From Candidatus Gastranaerophilales bacterium (GTDB lineage Bacteria; Cyanobacteriota; Vampirovibrionia; Gastranaerophilales; Gastranaerophilaceae), in NCBI GenBank assembly GCA_944323925.1, contig CALUUI010000003.1, forward strand, positions 62,001-126,000: 64,000 bases of DNA, read 5' to 3'. Of this stretch, positions 25,621-34,731 are shown in pieces. The notes under the pieces are model-generated. The model worked only from the letters and a program-made list of their open reading frames with translations. It did no database searches and had not been told where the DNA came from. Each line of letters starts with the position of its first letter. Position 1 is the stretch's first letter. The translations under genes and the position numbers were made by a program.

Positions 25621-27081
25621 TTATTTAAAAATTTTTCTAACTTCTTCTCTGTCATCAAAATGTATTGTTTTATCTTTTAATATTTGATAGGTTTCATGTC
25701 CTTTTCCTGCAATAATAACAATATCGTCTTTTTTAGCAATCTTTTTAGCAGCTTTAATGGCAGCTTCTCTATCAGGTTCTACAATGACATCTTTTGTAGA
25801 TTTAAAACCTGTAAGAATATCCGATAAAATTTGTTGTGGATCTTCGCTTCTTGGGTTGTCACTTGTTAATATAACTTTATCAGCAAGTTCTTCTGCTATT
25901 TCACCCATTTTAGGTCTTTTGGTTACATCCCTGTCGCCACCGCATCCAAATACACATATGAGTTTACCTTTTGGAGATTTTATTCCTCTGGCTGAGATTA
26001 AAATATTCTTTAAGCCATCCGGAGTGTGTGCGTAATCAACGATAACAAGCGGTGTTTCTTTAACTACTTCAAATCTTCCTGCAACACCTTTTAATGGTTC
26101 AATTGATTGAATCGCTTTTTTGAAATCCAGCCCCATTGCGTAGGCTGCTGTGAGTGCTGCTAATGTATTATAGACACTAAAAATTCCATTCATTTTTAGT
26201 TTAACTTTGATATTTTCTTTAGGAGTGATACAGTTAAATGAAACTCCATTTGACTCATATTTTATATCTTTAGCCATAATATCTGCAGAGCTGTTAACGG
26301 CATAAGTATATATAGAAACAGAAGACGAAACAATATCTTTTAGTTTTTTCCCATATTCGTCGTCAACATTTATTACTGCAAAATCTCCGGCTGCGAGATT
26401 TTCAAAAAGTTTTGCTTTAGCTAGAAAATAATTGTTCATTGTTATATGAAAATCAAGATGGTCTTGAGTAAGATTAGTAAATACAGCTCCATTAAAATCA
26501 CATCCCTTAACTCTATGTAAAGCAAGAGCGTGAGAACTTACTTCCATAACAACATTGTTAATTTGTTGGTTATATTTAAGCTCAGCAAAAATATTTTGTA
26601 GCTCTGGAGCTTGTGGAGTAGTATGACCTGTTTCGTGGTAATCATCTTTTGTTGAATATTTATATCCTAAGGTACCGATAAGTGCGCAGTTACCTTTTTG
26701 GTCTTCAATAATTTTTTGTAACAGATGCGAAACAGTTGTTTTTCCATTAGTACCGGTTACGCCAATTAAATTAAGAGAACTTGATGCGTTACCATTCAAA
26801 ATTATAGCTAAATCTGCAAGAATTTCTTGAGTAGATTCAACTACGATTTGTGGGATATCCGAGTTAAGAATTTTTTCAACGATACAAATGACTGCACCAT
26901 TATTAATTGCTTCTTGGAAAAATTCGTGTCCATCGGTATGTTCTCCAACTATGCATACAAATATGTCGTTCGGCCTTGTTGTTTTAGAATTATAGGACAC
27001 ATTTTCAACATCTATACTATAATCATTAACATTTACAAGCTCTTTATATGGAATCTGTTCAATAAGATTTCTTAACTTCAT
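25621..27081 (-). CDS. murE: UDP-MurNAc-tripeptide synthetase MurE, meso-DAP adding type
   Basis: 486 aa from ATG 27079-27081, with TTGGAGGTT directly upstream; six more residues upstream are possible. Three-domain Mur ligase: the ATP loop GVTGTNGKTTVSHLL (about 109-123), HTTPQAPELQ, the central NVVMEVSSHAL and the C-terminal TSDNPRSEDP. The DNPR sequence is the established mark of enzymes that add meso-diaminopimelate, implying DAP-type Gram-negative-like peptidoglycan. Follows ftsI by 31 bases, as in classical dcw clusters, but murF, mraY, murD and ftsW are not here. Confidence 0.95.
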   Translation of the reverse strand: MKLRNLIEQIPYKELVNVNDYSIDVENVSYNSKTTRPNDIFVCIVGEHTDGHEFFQEAINNGAVICIVEKILNSDIPQIVVESTQEILADLAIILNGNASSSLNLIGVTGTNGKTTVSHLLQKIIEDQKGNCALIGTLGYKYSTKDDYHETGHTTPQAPELQNIFAELKYNQQINNVVMEVSSHALALHRVKGCDFNGAVFTNLTQDHLDFHITMNNYFLAKAKLFENLAAGDFAVINVDDEYGKKLKDIVSSSVSIYTYAVNSSADIMAKDIKYESNGVSFNCITPKENIKVKLKMNGIFSVYNTLAALTAAYAMGLDFKKAIQSIEPLKGVAGRFEVVKETPLVIVDYAHTPDGLKNILISARGIKSPKGKLICVFGCGGDRDVTKRPKMGEIAEELADKVILTSDNPRSEDPQQILSDILTGFKSTKDVIVEPDREAAIKAAKKIAKKDDIVIIAGKGHETYQILKDKTIHFDDREEVRKIFK

Positions 27082-27112
27082 ATAACCTCCAACTGGCAAA
27101 CTTATTTTATCA

Positions 27113-28831
27113 TCATTTTTTATCGGGTGTCAAATTAAGCATTCTGGTGACTTGATTTGCAATTTCTTTAAAAATAGGTACAGCTACAGTATTTCCCCAA
27201 ATTTCATAACCTTGAGCAGAGTCAATGATTACATAAATAAGAATTTGAGGATCAGTTGATGGTAAGTAACCAAAAACTGAAGTATATAGTTTATTGGTAT
27301 AACCGGAACCGTTTTCTTTTGGTTTAATAGATGTTCCAGTTTTAGCAGCGATATTATAATTCCCTTCTTTAAGAATAGTATGTCCTCTATTGACACTTTC
27401 AGTAAGTAATTCTGTAACAATTTTAGCGTGTTCTTCAGTCATAACCTGAGTATATTTAATTTTTTGAGCAGCTTCTTCCGGTGAATATTTTATAACGTGA
27501 GGAGTAACTCTAACCCCTTTATTAGCGAGTGCCGACATAGCTGAAACCATTTGAATAGCAGTTACAGATGTTCCGTAACCGTAGGACATTGTTGCATGAT
27601 CTGAAGAATCCCATTTGTTTGGCGGTTTTAATAATCCTACTGATTCCCCCGGTAGGTCTATTCCTGTTTTTTCTCCAAATCCGAATTTTTTTAGCATATC
27701 GTAAAATTCTTTAGAAGTCATTTTTTGTGCAACAAGTACAGAACCAACGTTGCTAGAGTGTTCAAATAAATATACTAAATCTATTAAACCAGGGTTTGGA
27801 TGGCGATTATAGTCATAATTTTTGATTGTCCACCAACCGATCTTAATTTTTCCGGTATCGTTAACTTTGGTAAATTTGTTTATTTTTCCTGTTTCCATAG
27901 CGCTGGCAACAGTAATAGCTTTGAATGTTGAACCCGGAGGAAATACATCTGTCAGAGTCCAATTCTTTGTTTGTAAAAAAGTTGCATCTTTAAATTTGTT
28001 AGGATCAAAAAACGGATAAACTGCGTATGCAAGTATTTCTCCGTTTTTAGGGTTCATAACAATAACAGCGCCTCTTAGTGCTTTGTGTTTTTGTATTGCT
28101 TTATTTAATTCTTTTTCGCAGATATGTTGAATAGCGGTATCTATAGTCAAAGTAACATTTTGTCCTTTTTGAGGTTTAAGAGCCTCAACAGGGTTTGTAT
28201 TTAAATCATAAATAATTTTTCCTTTAGGAGTTCTTTCAATATTAACTTTATTCTCAACGTGTTCGAGTTTATCTCCTGCGGTATATTCAACTCCTGCAGA
28301 AACATTAGCATCTGCGTTATAGTATCCGAGAACGTGTGAAGCCAATGCTCCTTGGGGATAAATCCGGACATTTTTAGGATCCATAGGAATTTCTCTAAGA
28401 TGAAGTTTGGCTATTTGATTATAAGTTTGGCGATCAACACCTTTTTTGAGCGCAATTAAAGGTTCATTTCGTTTAAGTTTTTCTGTTAATTGAAATTGAG
28501 AAACTTTTAGTATTGGAGCTAGAATTTTAGCAAGTTCTTCTTCATCGTGAATGTAATCTGCCGGTCTTGCAAAAATATCATAATATATGTTATCACCAGC
28601 AAGTTTTATACCATTTCTGTCATAGATATCACCACGAAGAGCGAAGCTACTACCGCGTCTTTGATTAATAGCTTTTATTCTGTATTTTCTTAAGTCAAGT
28701 ACTTGAATGCAGAATAGATATATAATGAACAAAATTATTACGGCAGCAAAGCCTATTTGAAGAAAAATAATTCTTTTTTGAAAAGTTTTTATTTGTGACT
28801 TTTCCTCACTGGTATTTTTACTGTCTTGCAT
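27113..28831 (-). CDS. ftsI: Septal penicillin-binding protein (FtsI/PBP3 class B transpeptidase)
   Basis: 572 aa. Short cytosolic N-terminus, one membrane anchor (about 22-42, IIFLQIGFAAVIILFIIYLF), a dimerisation domain beginning RGDIYDRNGIKLA, and a transpeptidase domain with active-site PGSTFK, SSN and AKTGTS motifs in order. Class B enzymes cross-link peptidoglycan at division. Neighbouring murE supports FtsI over elongation PBP2. Heads the minus-strand operon and is divergent from the ATP synthase operon with 147 bp between. There is no C-terminal PASTA domain. Confidence 0.92.
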   Translation of the reverse strand: MQDSKNTSEEKSQIKTFQKRIIFLQIGFAAVIILFIIYLFCIQVLDLRKYRIKAINQRRGSSFALRGDIYDRNGIKLAGDNIYYDIFARPADYIHDEEELAKILAPILKVSQFQLTEKLKRNEPLIALKKGVDRQTYNQIAKLHLREIPMDPKNVRIYPQGALASHVLGYYNADANVSAGVEYTAGDKLEHVENKVNIERTPKGKIIYDLNTNPVEALKPQKGQNVTLTIDTAIQHICEKELNKAIQKHKALRGAVIVMNPKNGEILAYAVYPFFDPNKFKDATFLQTKNWTLTDVFPPGSTFKAITVASAMETGKINKFTKVNDTGKIKIGWWTIKNYDYNRHPNPGLIDLVYLFEHSSNVGSVLVAQKMTSKEFYDMLKKFGFGEKTGIDLPGESVGLLKPPNKWDSSDHATMSYGYGTSVTAIQMVSAMSALANKGVRVTPHVIKYSPEEAAQKIKYTQVMTEEHAKIVTELLTESVNRGHTILKEGNYNIAAKTGTSIKPKENGSGYTNKLYTSVFGYLPSTDPQILIYVIIDSAQGYEIWGNTVAVPIFKEIANQVTRMLNLTPDKK

Positions 28832-28927
28832 AATTAAAATCTAACCTCTTCCCTATGTTTGATTTTACCATAATAAAAACTATAGTTAAACAAAAAAATT
28901 TTGTTATAAATCATCTTTTTGTGTGAC

Positions 28928-28956
28928 TTGCTATAAGAAAAAAATTGTGTTATTTT
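28928..28956 (+). promoter_or_regulatory. Promoter of the ATP synthase operon
   Basis: TTGCTA (28928-28933), 17-nt spacer, TATTTT (28951-28956), 22 nt before the atpB ATG. Confidence 0.55.
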
Positions 28957-28978
28957 AGAGTTCAGAAGGGTAAGAGAG

Positions 28979-29683
28979 ATGAGCGAACAAGGACATTGGG
29001 TAGTAAGTCATGTGTTTTTAGGGCATACACTTCATTTTAATGTTGATACAATATTAACAATGTGGTTTGCTATGGCAATATTGTTATTATTAGCATTATT
29101 GACAACAAGAAAACTTTCAATATTTCCATCAAAATTACAGTTAGTATGGGAATCTTTTATAAATTATTTTGTTGATATAACGACACAAAGTATGGGTGCA
29201 AAATATTCAAGGAAGCATTCTCCGTTAATATTAACATTGTTTTTCTTTATATTAACAGCAAATTTAGTAGGTCAGTTGCCGTTAAGATTGTTACATCTTA
29301 AGGAAGGGGAATTTGCATCTCCAAATAACGATATAAACATGACAGCAGCAATGGCATTGGTAGTGTCAATATATTATATCTATTATGGAGTTAAAAAGAA
29401 TGGTATGAAATTCTTTTTCCATGGTTGGAGTATAAATGGAATAATGATAACATTAATAGACGCCTTGGAATTGGTGGTAAGACCTTTTTCATTGGCTCTA
29501 CGGCTTTTTGCAAATATATTAGCCGGAGAAATAATGATAGTAACATTTTTATCGTTATTTGCATATTTTGTACCGTTGCCATTTATGTTTTTCGAGTTAT
29601 TTGTAGCGTTAATACAGGCATTAGTATTTGCACTACTGACAACAACATATATAACAATGGCAATCCAAGAAGAGGAAGAATAA
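28979..29683 (+). CDS. atpB: ATP synthase subunit a
   Basis: 234 aa membrane subunit with five or six helices. The essential stator arginine is in PFSLALRLFANILAGE, and QALVFALLTTTYITMAI closes the last helix. It forms the ion half-channels against the c ring. First gene of the operon; no atpI assembly gene precedes it. Order a-c-b'-b-delta-alpha-gamma follows. Confidence 0.95.
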   Translation: MSEQGHWVVSHVFLGHTLHFNVDTILTMWFAMAILLLLALLTTRKLSIFPSKLQLVWESFINYFVDITTQSMGAKYSRKHSPLILTLFFFILTANLVGQLPLRLLHLKEGEFASPNNDINMTAAMALVVSIYYIYYGVKKNGMKFFFHGWSINGIMITLIDALELVVRPFSLALRLFANILAGEIMIVTFLSLFAYFVPLPFMFFELFVALIQALVFALLTTTYITMAIQEEEE

Positions 29684-29711
29684 TAAGTATATATATTTGA
29701 AAGGAGAAATT

Positions 29712-29954
29712 ATGGTAGAAGAAGTAGTACAACAAGGATTAGATGCAGCAAAACTTGGTGCAGGACTTGCTGTATTAGGAGTATTTGGTGGTGGTATAGG
29801 TATTGGTATAGCAACAAAAGGTGTTCTTGATGCAATTGCAAGACAACCGGCAATAAAGGGTGAAGCATTTAAAAACTTTATTATTGGTGCAGGTCTTGCA
29901 GAAGCAACATCAATTTATGCATTGTTCATAGCTTTGTTATTAATCTTCTCATAA
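29712..29954 (+). CDS. atpE: ATP synthase subunit c
   Basis: 80 aa from ATG 29712, with AAGGAG before it; the in-frame TTG at 29697 is not needed. Two helices with the loop AIARQP and ion-carrying Glu in GAGLAEATSIYALFIA. At the positions used for Na+ binding in Ilyobacter-type rings (Gln32, Ser66) this protein has Ile (GGGIGIGIATKG) and Ala (AEATSIY). Proton coupling is therefore more likely, although the same cell encodes a Na+-pumping decarboxylase. Coupling ion is inferred. Confidence 0.95.
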   Translation: MVEEVVQQGLDAAKLGAGLAVLGVFGGGIGIGIATKGVLDAIARQPAIKGEAFKNFIIGAGLAEATSIYALFIALLLIFS

Positions 29955-29975
29955 TATTATATAAAAAGGTGTCTG

Positions 29976-30473
29976 ATGCTAGAGTTTAATACTACATTAT
30001 TAGTTTGTATAGTAAGTTTTGTAATATTTTTACTAATGTTGAATGCAATATTGTATGAGCCATTAGCAAATGTAGTGCAGCGTCGAATGCGATATATAGA
30101 TTCCAATTATCGCGAAGCAGAGAAAGCAAAAGACAGATTAAATAAACTAAGGGATTGGACAGAGGAACGCCGTCAGAAATCCAAAGAAGTAGCTCGCGAA
30201 GTTTATTCAAAGGTAATCACCGAGTATAAATTAAAAAAAGATACACTTATTGAGTATGAGCATAATATTTCAGCAAAAGATATGTCGGGCGTGCGTTTGA
30301 AATTGAAAAACATAGATAGAGAAGCAAAGATACGATTGAAATCATATGTTGGAGATATAGCCGGAGCTATTGCATCAAAAATTCTTGGATATGAGACAAA
30401 AGTAGAAACTGTAGATGAAAATATACTAAATAGTATATTAGAAACAAATACAGAGGAGAGTGCAGATGGATAG
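29976..30473 (+). CDS. atpG: ATP synthase subunit b' (second stalk subunit)
   Basis: 165 aa. One N-terminal helix (TLLVCIVSFVIFLLMLNAILYEPL), then a long charged coiled coil (NYREAEKAKDRLNKL). A b-like gene directly before atpF is the cyanobacterial/chloroplast layout, where b and b' form a heterodimeric stator. In cyanobacteria this gene is called atpG; the gamma gene is atpC there and atpG elsewhere, so the symbol needs care. Overlaps atpF by 8 bases. Confidence 0.85.
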   Translation: MLEFNTTLLVCIVSFVIFLLMLNAILYEPLANVVQRRMRYIDSNYREAEKAKDRLNKLRDWTEERRQKSKEVAREVYSKVITEYKLKKDTLIEYEHNISAKDMSGVRLKLKNIDREAKIRLKSYVGDIAGAIASKILGYETKVETVDENILNSILETNTEESADG

Positions 30474-30975
30474 ATATATTGAAGTCTGGAATTGGTTAAT
30501 GTCAACCAACGTACTAAATTTTATAGTAATGGTTGGAATATTATACTATATCTCGAAGCGATTTGATTTTGCAGGAAAACTAGAGTCCGCAAGAGAAAAA
30601 GTAGTAGCTGAAATCCGCGCATCAGAAGAAGCAAAGCGAGAAAGCGAGAAAGAATATCAAGAGAATGCAGAAATGGCATCACACATTGATGAAGAAATCT
30701 ATAATGCATTAGGGGTAGCAGAAAAAACAGCGAATGCATTAGGTAAGAAGATATTAGATGATGCCAAGGTAATAACACGAGGTATAATAACCTCTACGCA
30801 AAAACGTATTGATGCACAGGTAAATTTATTATATGCAGATTTGCTGAAGAAAACGGCATTGACCTCAGTGGAAGTAGCCAAGGAGCATATAAAGAAAGAA
30901 CTATCGGAACATACAGAGCTTCATGACAAGTTCATATATGAGAGCTTAAATGCGTTAGATGAGGTGAGGCAGTAA
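30466..30975 (+). CDS. atpF: ATP synthase subunit b
   Basis: 169 aa from ATG 30466 (MDRYIEVWNWLMSTNVLNF); GAGGAGAG ends 6 nt upstream, better than for the GTG at 30460. N-terminal membrane helix (LNFIVMVGILYYISKRF), then a coiled coil (REKVVAEIRASEEAKRESEK). Forms the peripheral stalk with b' and delta. Its stop is immediately followed by atpH. Confidence 0.93.
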   Translation: MDRYIEVWNWLMSTNVLNFIVMVGILYYISKRFDFAGKLESAREKVVAEIRASEEAKRESEKEYQENAEMASHIDEEIYNALGVAEKTANALGKKILDDAKVITRGIITSTQKRIDAQVNLLYADLLKKTALTSVEVAKEHIKKELSEHTELHDKFIYESLNALDEVRQ

Positions 30976-31536
30976 ATGAGTACGGAAAATATAAGCGGAA
31001 ATGAACTTGCTGCAAGCAGATGGGCAAAATCGTTATTAGAATTATCTAACGATGAAGGAATGACGAGAGAGCTTTTATTGGAAAATCTTATAGAAGTTGT
31101 AGATACAGTTAATTCATCAGAAGATTTAAAGTTATTATTTGCAAATCCTGTAGTAACAGTAGAAGAAAAGCAAGACATAATAGAAAAAATTTTCAATGAT
31201 AAAGTTCCTGCTACAGTTAAGAATTTTCTGTTTGTTTTGGCATTAAGGAAACGTTTAGAGTTATTAGACAGTATATTAGAAGAATATAAAAAAGAGCTTA
31301 ATAAATGTGAAAATATAGTTAGATTGGAAGTTACTTCAGCAATAGAGATTAACGAAGACAAGAGAGAAGATTTAAAGCAAAGGATAATAGAGAAGTTATC
31401 TAAAAATGCTGAAATAAAATGGAAGGTGGATGAATCTATAATTGGCGGTTTAGTATTTGATATAGACGGCACGATTGTAGATGACAGTATAACGACCAAG
31501 TTAAATAATATGTGCAAACGAATAACGACTAAATAA
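30976..31536 (+). CDS. atpH: ATP synthase subunit delta
   Basis: 186 aa OSCP/delta family. N-terminal helical bundle ([33 protein letters not shown]) and the conserved C-terminal [22 protein letters not shown] segment. Joins the b/b' stalk to the top of F1. Starts on the base after the atpF stop. Confidence 0.93.
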   Translation: MSTENISGNELAASRWAKSLLELSNDEGMTRELLLENLIEVVDTVNSSEDLKLLFANPVVTVEEKQDIIEKIFNDKVPATVKNFLFVLALRKRLELLDSILEEYKKELNKCENIVRLEVTSAIEINEDKREDLKQRIIEKLSKNAEIKWKVDESIIGGLVFDIDGTIVDDSITTKLNNMCKRITTK

Positions 31537-31547
31537 AAGGGGAAATT

Positions 31548-33059
31548 ATGGCAGTAATAAATCCAGATGAAATTAGTTCAATAATAAAAGAGAATATTAA
31601 AAATTACGAGAACAGAACCGAGATATCCAATATCGGAAGTGTATTAGAGGTCGGAGACGGTATAGCAAGAGTTTACGGTTTAAGGAATGTAATGTCCAAC
31701 GAATTGGTGGAATTTGAGGATGGACGTGGCACAATTGGTATAACCTTGAACTTGGAAGAAAACAACGTAGGTGTTGTAATCTTAGGTGAATATACTCATA
31801 TAAAAGAAGGAATGACAGTAAAGACAACTGGAAGAATTGCATCAGTTCCGGTTGGTCCAGAACTAATAGGTAGAATAGTTAATCCCAACGGAACCCCAAT
31901 AGATGGTAAGGGAGACATTCATGCAACAAAAACAAGGGCAATAGAACGAGTAGCTCCAGGTATAGTTGCAAGAAAATCTGTATTTCAACCTTTACAAACC
32001 GGTTTGACAGCAATAGACGCATTAACTCCTATAGGTCGTGGTCAACGTGAGTTAATCATTGGAGATAGACAGACAGGAAAAACAGCAATAGCATTAGATA
32101 CAATATTGAATCAAAAAGGTCAGGATGTAATCTGTATATATGTAGCAATAGGTCAAAAAGCATCAACAGTAGCTCAGTTAGCAAAAACCTTAGAGACCCA
32201 TGGGGCAATGGATTATTCAATAATTGTATCAGCGACAGCAAATGAATCTGCTCCATTGCAATATATAGCTCCATTTGCAGGTGTAACAATGGCAGAAGAA
32301 TTTATGGAACAAGGTAAGCACGTTCTAATAATATATGATGATTTAACGAAGCATGCTCAAGCCTATCGTGCAATGAGTTTGTTATTAAAGAGACCACCAG
32401 GACGTGAAGCATACCCAGGGGATGTATTCTATCTACATTCCAGATTATTAGAAAGAGCCGTAAAATTGAATGATGAATTAGGAGGCGGTAGTATAACGGC
32501 GTTACCGATTATTGAAACACAGGCAGGTGACGTTTCTGCGTATATTCCTACAAACGTAATTTCAATTACCGACGGTCAAATATTCTTAGAGTCAGCATTG
32601 TTTAACTCCGGTGTGCGTCCGGCTATTAACGCAGGTATATCAGTATCTCGTGTAGGTGGTGCAGCGCAAACAAAAGGTATAAAACAAGTTGCCGGTAAAT
32701 TGAGATTGGATCTTGCACAATTTAGAGAATTGGAAGCGTTTGCTCAATTTGCGTCAGACTTGGATGCAGCCACAAAGAGTCAGTTGCTAAGAGGACAAAA
32801 ATTGACAGAGGTGCTTAAACAACCGCAATATAAGCCATTATCAGTAGCAAGACAAATAAGTATTTTATTTGCGGCAAATGAAGGATATTTAGATGATGTA
32901 GAAAACAAAAATATTCAGAAATTTAAAGAATCTTGGTTTGAGTATTTTGATGCTAATCTTCCGGAGTTAAGTAAAAAATTAGATGAAGGAAGTGCATTAT
33001 CAGATGAGGATAAAGCAAGTTTAAGAGATGCTCTAAAGAACTTTAAAGCAACAATGTAA
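31548..33059 (+). CDS. atpA: ATP synthase subunit alpha
   Basis: 503 aa, standard. Non-catalytic nucleotide-binding subunit of F1. P-loop [13 protein letters not shown] (about 170-182), [14 protein letters not shown], and the arginine-finger region [30 protein letters not shown]. The beta subunit gene that completes the alpha3beta3 ring is not in this operon. Confidence 0.97.
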   Translation: MAVINPDEISSIIKENIKNYENRTEISNIGSVLEVGDGIARVYGLRNVMSNELVEFEDGRGTIGITLNLEENNVGVVILGEYTHIKEGMTVKTTGRIASVPVGPELIGRIVNPNGTPIDGKGDIHATKTRAIERVAPGIVARKSVFQPLQTGLTAIDALTPIGRGQRELIIGDRQTGKTAIALDTILNQKGQDVICIYVAIGQKASTVAQLAKTLETHGAMDYSIIVSATANESAPLQYIAPFAGVTMAEEFMEQGKHVLIIYDDLTKHAQAYRAMSLLLKRPPGREAYPGDVFYLHSRLLERAVKLNDELGGGSITALPIIETQAGDVSAYIPTNVISITDGQIFLESALFNSGVRPAINAGISVSRVGGAAQTKGIKQVAGKLRLDLAQFRELEAFAQFASDLDAATKSQLLRGQKLTEVLKQPQYKPLSVARQISILFAANEGYLDDVENKNIQKFKESWFEYFDANLPELSKKLDEGSALSDEDKASLRDALKNFKATM

Positions 33060-33076
33060 TTTGTCAGGAAAAAATA

Positions 33077-33991
33077 ATGCCAAATTTAAAAGATATAAAA
33101 AATAGAATACAAAGTGTAGAAAATACAAAAAAAATAACTAAAGCGATGAAAATGGTTGCAGCTGCGAAAGTAAAACGCGCAGAAAATACAGTTAAGGCTT
33201 CAAGACCATATTCAACCGAACTATTATCCTTATTTAAGACAATGCTGGAAAAAGTAAATTTGTCAATAGTAGGAGAAGTTCAAACCGATAGAGCTTTAGA
33301 TAATTATGTAGCATTAATGTCTCCAAGAGAAGTAAAATCAGTAGGTTTATTGGTAATAACTTCTAATAAAGGTTTAGCTGGAGCGTATAATGCAAACATA
33401 ATAAGAGCCGTAAATAAAGAAATTGAAGATAATAAATCTTCAGGAAAGAATACGGTATTGTATATTGCAGGGCTAAAAGGTGTTGCTGCATTTAAAAATT
33501 CTACATCAGGAGCAAAACTAGCAGGTACATATACTTCTGTAATAGATAATCCATCAATGGGTGCATCAGATATGATTGCTCAGGATTTAGCAGAAGCATA
33601 CGTGTCCGGAGAAATTGATGAGATAAAAATTATTACAACTCATTTTAATAATATGATGTCTTATTCTCTAACAGAACAAACATTGTTACCTGTTGATTTA
33701 TCGGAAGTAGAAGGAAAAGAATTAGATCCGATTATGGAGTTTGAGCCGTCTGCAGAAAAAGTATTACAAACACTGGTTCCAATGTACTTTTCTAATATAA
33801 TATATCAAGCGTTATTAGAGGCAAATGCAAGCGAATTAGCATCAAGAATGACGGCAATGTCAGCTGCTTCAAATAATGCAGAAGAAATGATAACAAATCT
33901 AACAATTAACTATAATAAAGCACGTCAAGGTGCAATAACGCAAGAACTTGTAGAAATTGTATCCGGCGCTAATGCGGCATCTAATAATTAG
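33077..33991 (+). CDS. atpG: ATP synthase subunit gamma
   Basis: 304 aa. N-terminal LKDIKNRIQSVENTKKITKAMKMVAAAK split by the usual pattern (rotor helix) and C-terminal ASRMTAMSAASNNAEEMI helix are diagnostic for the central rotating shaft. Last gene of the operon and followed by a terminator, so atpD (beta) and atpC (epsilon) must lie elsewhere, as in the cyanobacterial atp1/atp2 split. No chloroplast-type redox cysteine pair is present. The symbol atpG here means gamma in general bacterial usage. Confidence 0.95.
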   Translation: MPNLKDIKNRIQSVENTKKITKAMKMVAAAKVKRAENTVKASRPYSTELLSLFKTMLEKVNLSIVGEVQTDRALDNYVALMSPREVKSVGLLVITSNKGLAGAYNANIIRAVNKEIEDNKSSGKNTVLYIAGLKGVAAFKNSTSGAKLAGTYTSVIDNPSMGASDMIAQDLAEAYVSGEIDEIKIITTHFNNMMSYSLTEQTLLPVDLSEVEGKELDPIMEFEPSAEKVLQTLVPMYFSNIIYQALLEANASELASRMTAMSAASNNAEEMITNLTINYNKARQGAITQELVEIVSGANAASNN

Positions 33992-34002
33992 TAGTAATAA
34001 TA

Positions 34003-34036
34003 AAAAAAAGACGGTTTTTATAAACCGTCTTTTTTA
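34003..34036. terminator. Intrinsic terminator between atp operon and convergent small genes
   Basis: ACGGTTT (34011-34017) pairs with AAACCGT (34022-34028), extended by A and T runs on the two sides; works in both directions. Confidence 0.88.
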
Positions 34037-34052
34037 GTTATAGATAGTAATA

Positions 34053-34406
34053 TTAGTTTTCGCTAAACTTCCTATAAAGAGCATAAGCAACGCCAGCACC
34101 AATAAATAGCAACCAAGTAGCCATATTCGAATCATCTTTTTGACCTATAGAACGGTTAACATAGGTTTTAAATTGTGAATTATTCCACGGAAGTTGAGCT
34201 TTTTGGGTTTGATCTTCAATAGGAATATATAGTTCAGTTGTTTGTTTTTGTTCATCATTAGCTTTGTTGTCAGATTTTGTAAAAACATCCATCCCTGTAG
34301 CTAACATAGAAGCAGATAAAGCTGCTGCATATAAGGTATTGGTCATGGTTTTATTAAATTTTAACCCTGAAAAATTTGTTTGATTACTAATAGCTTGTAC
34401 GTTCAT
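34053..34406 (-). CDS. Small tagged membrane protein, third of a tandem trio (117 aa)
   Basis: Not a known family. The N-terminus MNVQAISNQTNFSGLKF carries the tag motif; a hydrophobic stretch TLYAAALSASMLATG follows (about 23-37), then a polar linker of some 55 residues, then a C-terminal membrane helix MATWLLFIGAGVAYALY with a basic tail. Same plan as the two genes upstream: tag, hydrophobic segment starting with (L/F)-(Y/A), charged linker, C-terminal helix, basic end. Its ATG directly follows the TAA of the previous gene (TAAATG), with AAGGAG before it, so translation is coupled. Confidence 0.7.
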   Translation of the reverse strand: MNVQAISNQTNFSGLKFNKTMTNTLYAAALSASMLATGMDVFTKSDNKANDEQKQTTELYIPIEDQTQKAQLPWNNSQFKTYVNRSIGQKDDSNMATWLLFIGAGVAYALYRKFSEN

Positions 34407-34715
34407 TTATATCTCCTTGCTTTTTTTATTAACAGTCAAAAGAAATCCAACAGCCGCAGCAATTGCACCTAAAATAAGAGTAGATTTTGTTTTTTGTTCC
34501 CCTTCTATTTTATTTTTGAGCATATTGTCTTCAACCATTTCATTTTGTTGTCTAACGTCATAAGCAAACGAATCAAAATCTTGATATTGTGCTAGAGCCG
34601 GAGCTGTCATCATAATAGGGACAATTGCTGCATATAACTTATTTAAAGAACTTTTATTGGGGTTCTTAAGTATAGAACCTTGAAAATTTTGTTTAGATAT
34701 ATTTTGAATTTTCAT
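34407..34715 (-). CDS. Small tagged membrane protein, second of a tandem trio (102 aa)
   Basis: Begins MKIQNISKQNFQGSILK. Then LYAAIVPIMMTAPALAQ (about 27-43), which could be read as a late signal peptide with AQ|Y cleavage but sits unusually far from the N-terminus. A charged linker (QQNEMVEDNMLKNKIEGE) leads to the C-terminal helix TLILGAIAAAVGFLLTV with a KKSK tail. Architecture matches both neighbours although sequence identity outside the tag is low, suggesting old duplications. Function unknown. Confidence 0.7.
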   Translation of the reverse strand: MKIQNISKQNFQGSILKNPNKSSLNKLYAAIVPIMMTAPALAQYQDFDSFAYDVRQQNEMVEDNMLKNKIEGEQKTKSTLILGAIAAAVGFLLTVNKKSKEI

Positions 34716-34731
34716 ACTTCACAGAACCTTT

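Noticed and set aside
29712-29954. Sodium-coupled c ring
   Set aside because: The Gln and Ser of the Na+ site are replaced by Ile and Ala, so Na+ coupling is not supported by the residues visible.
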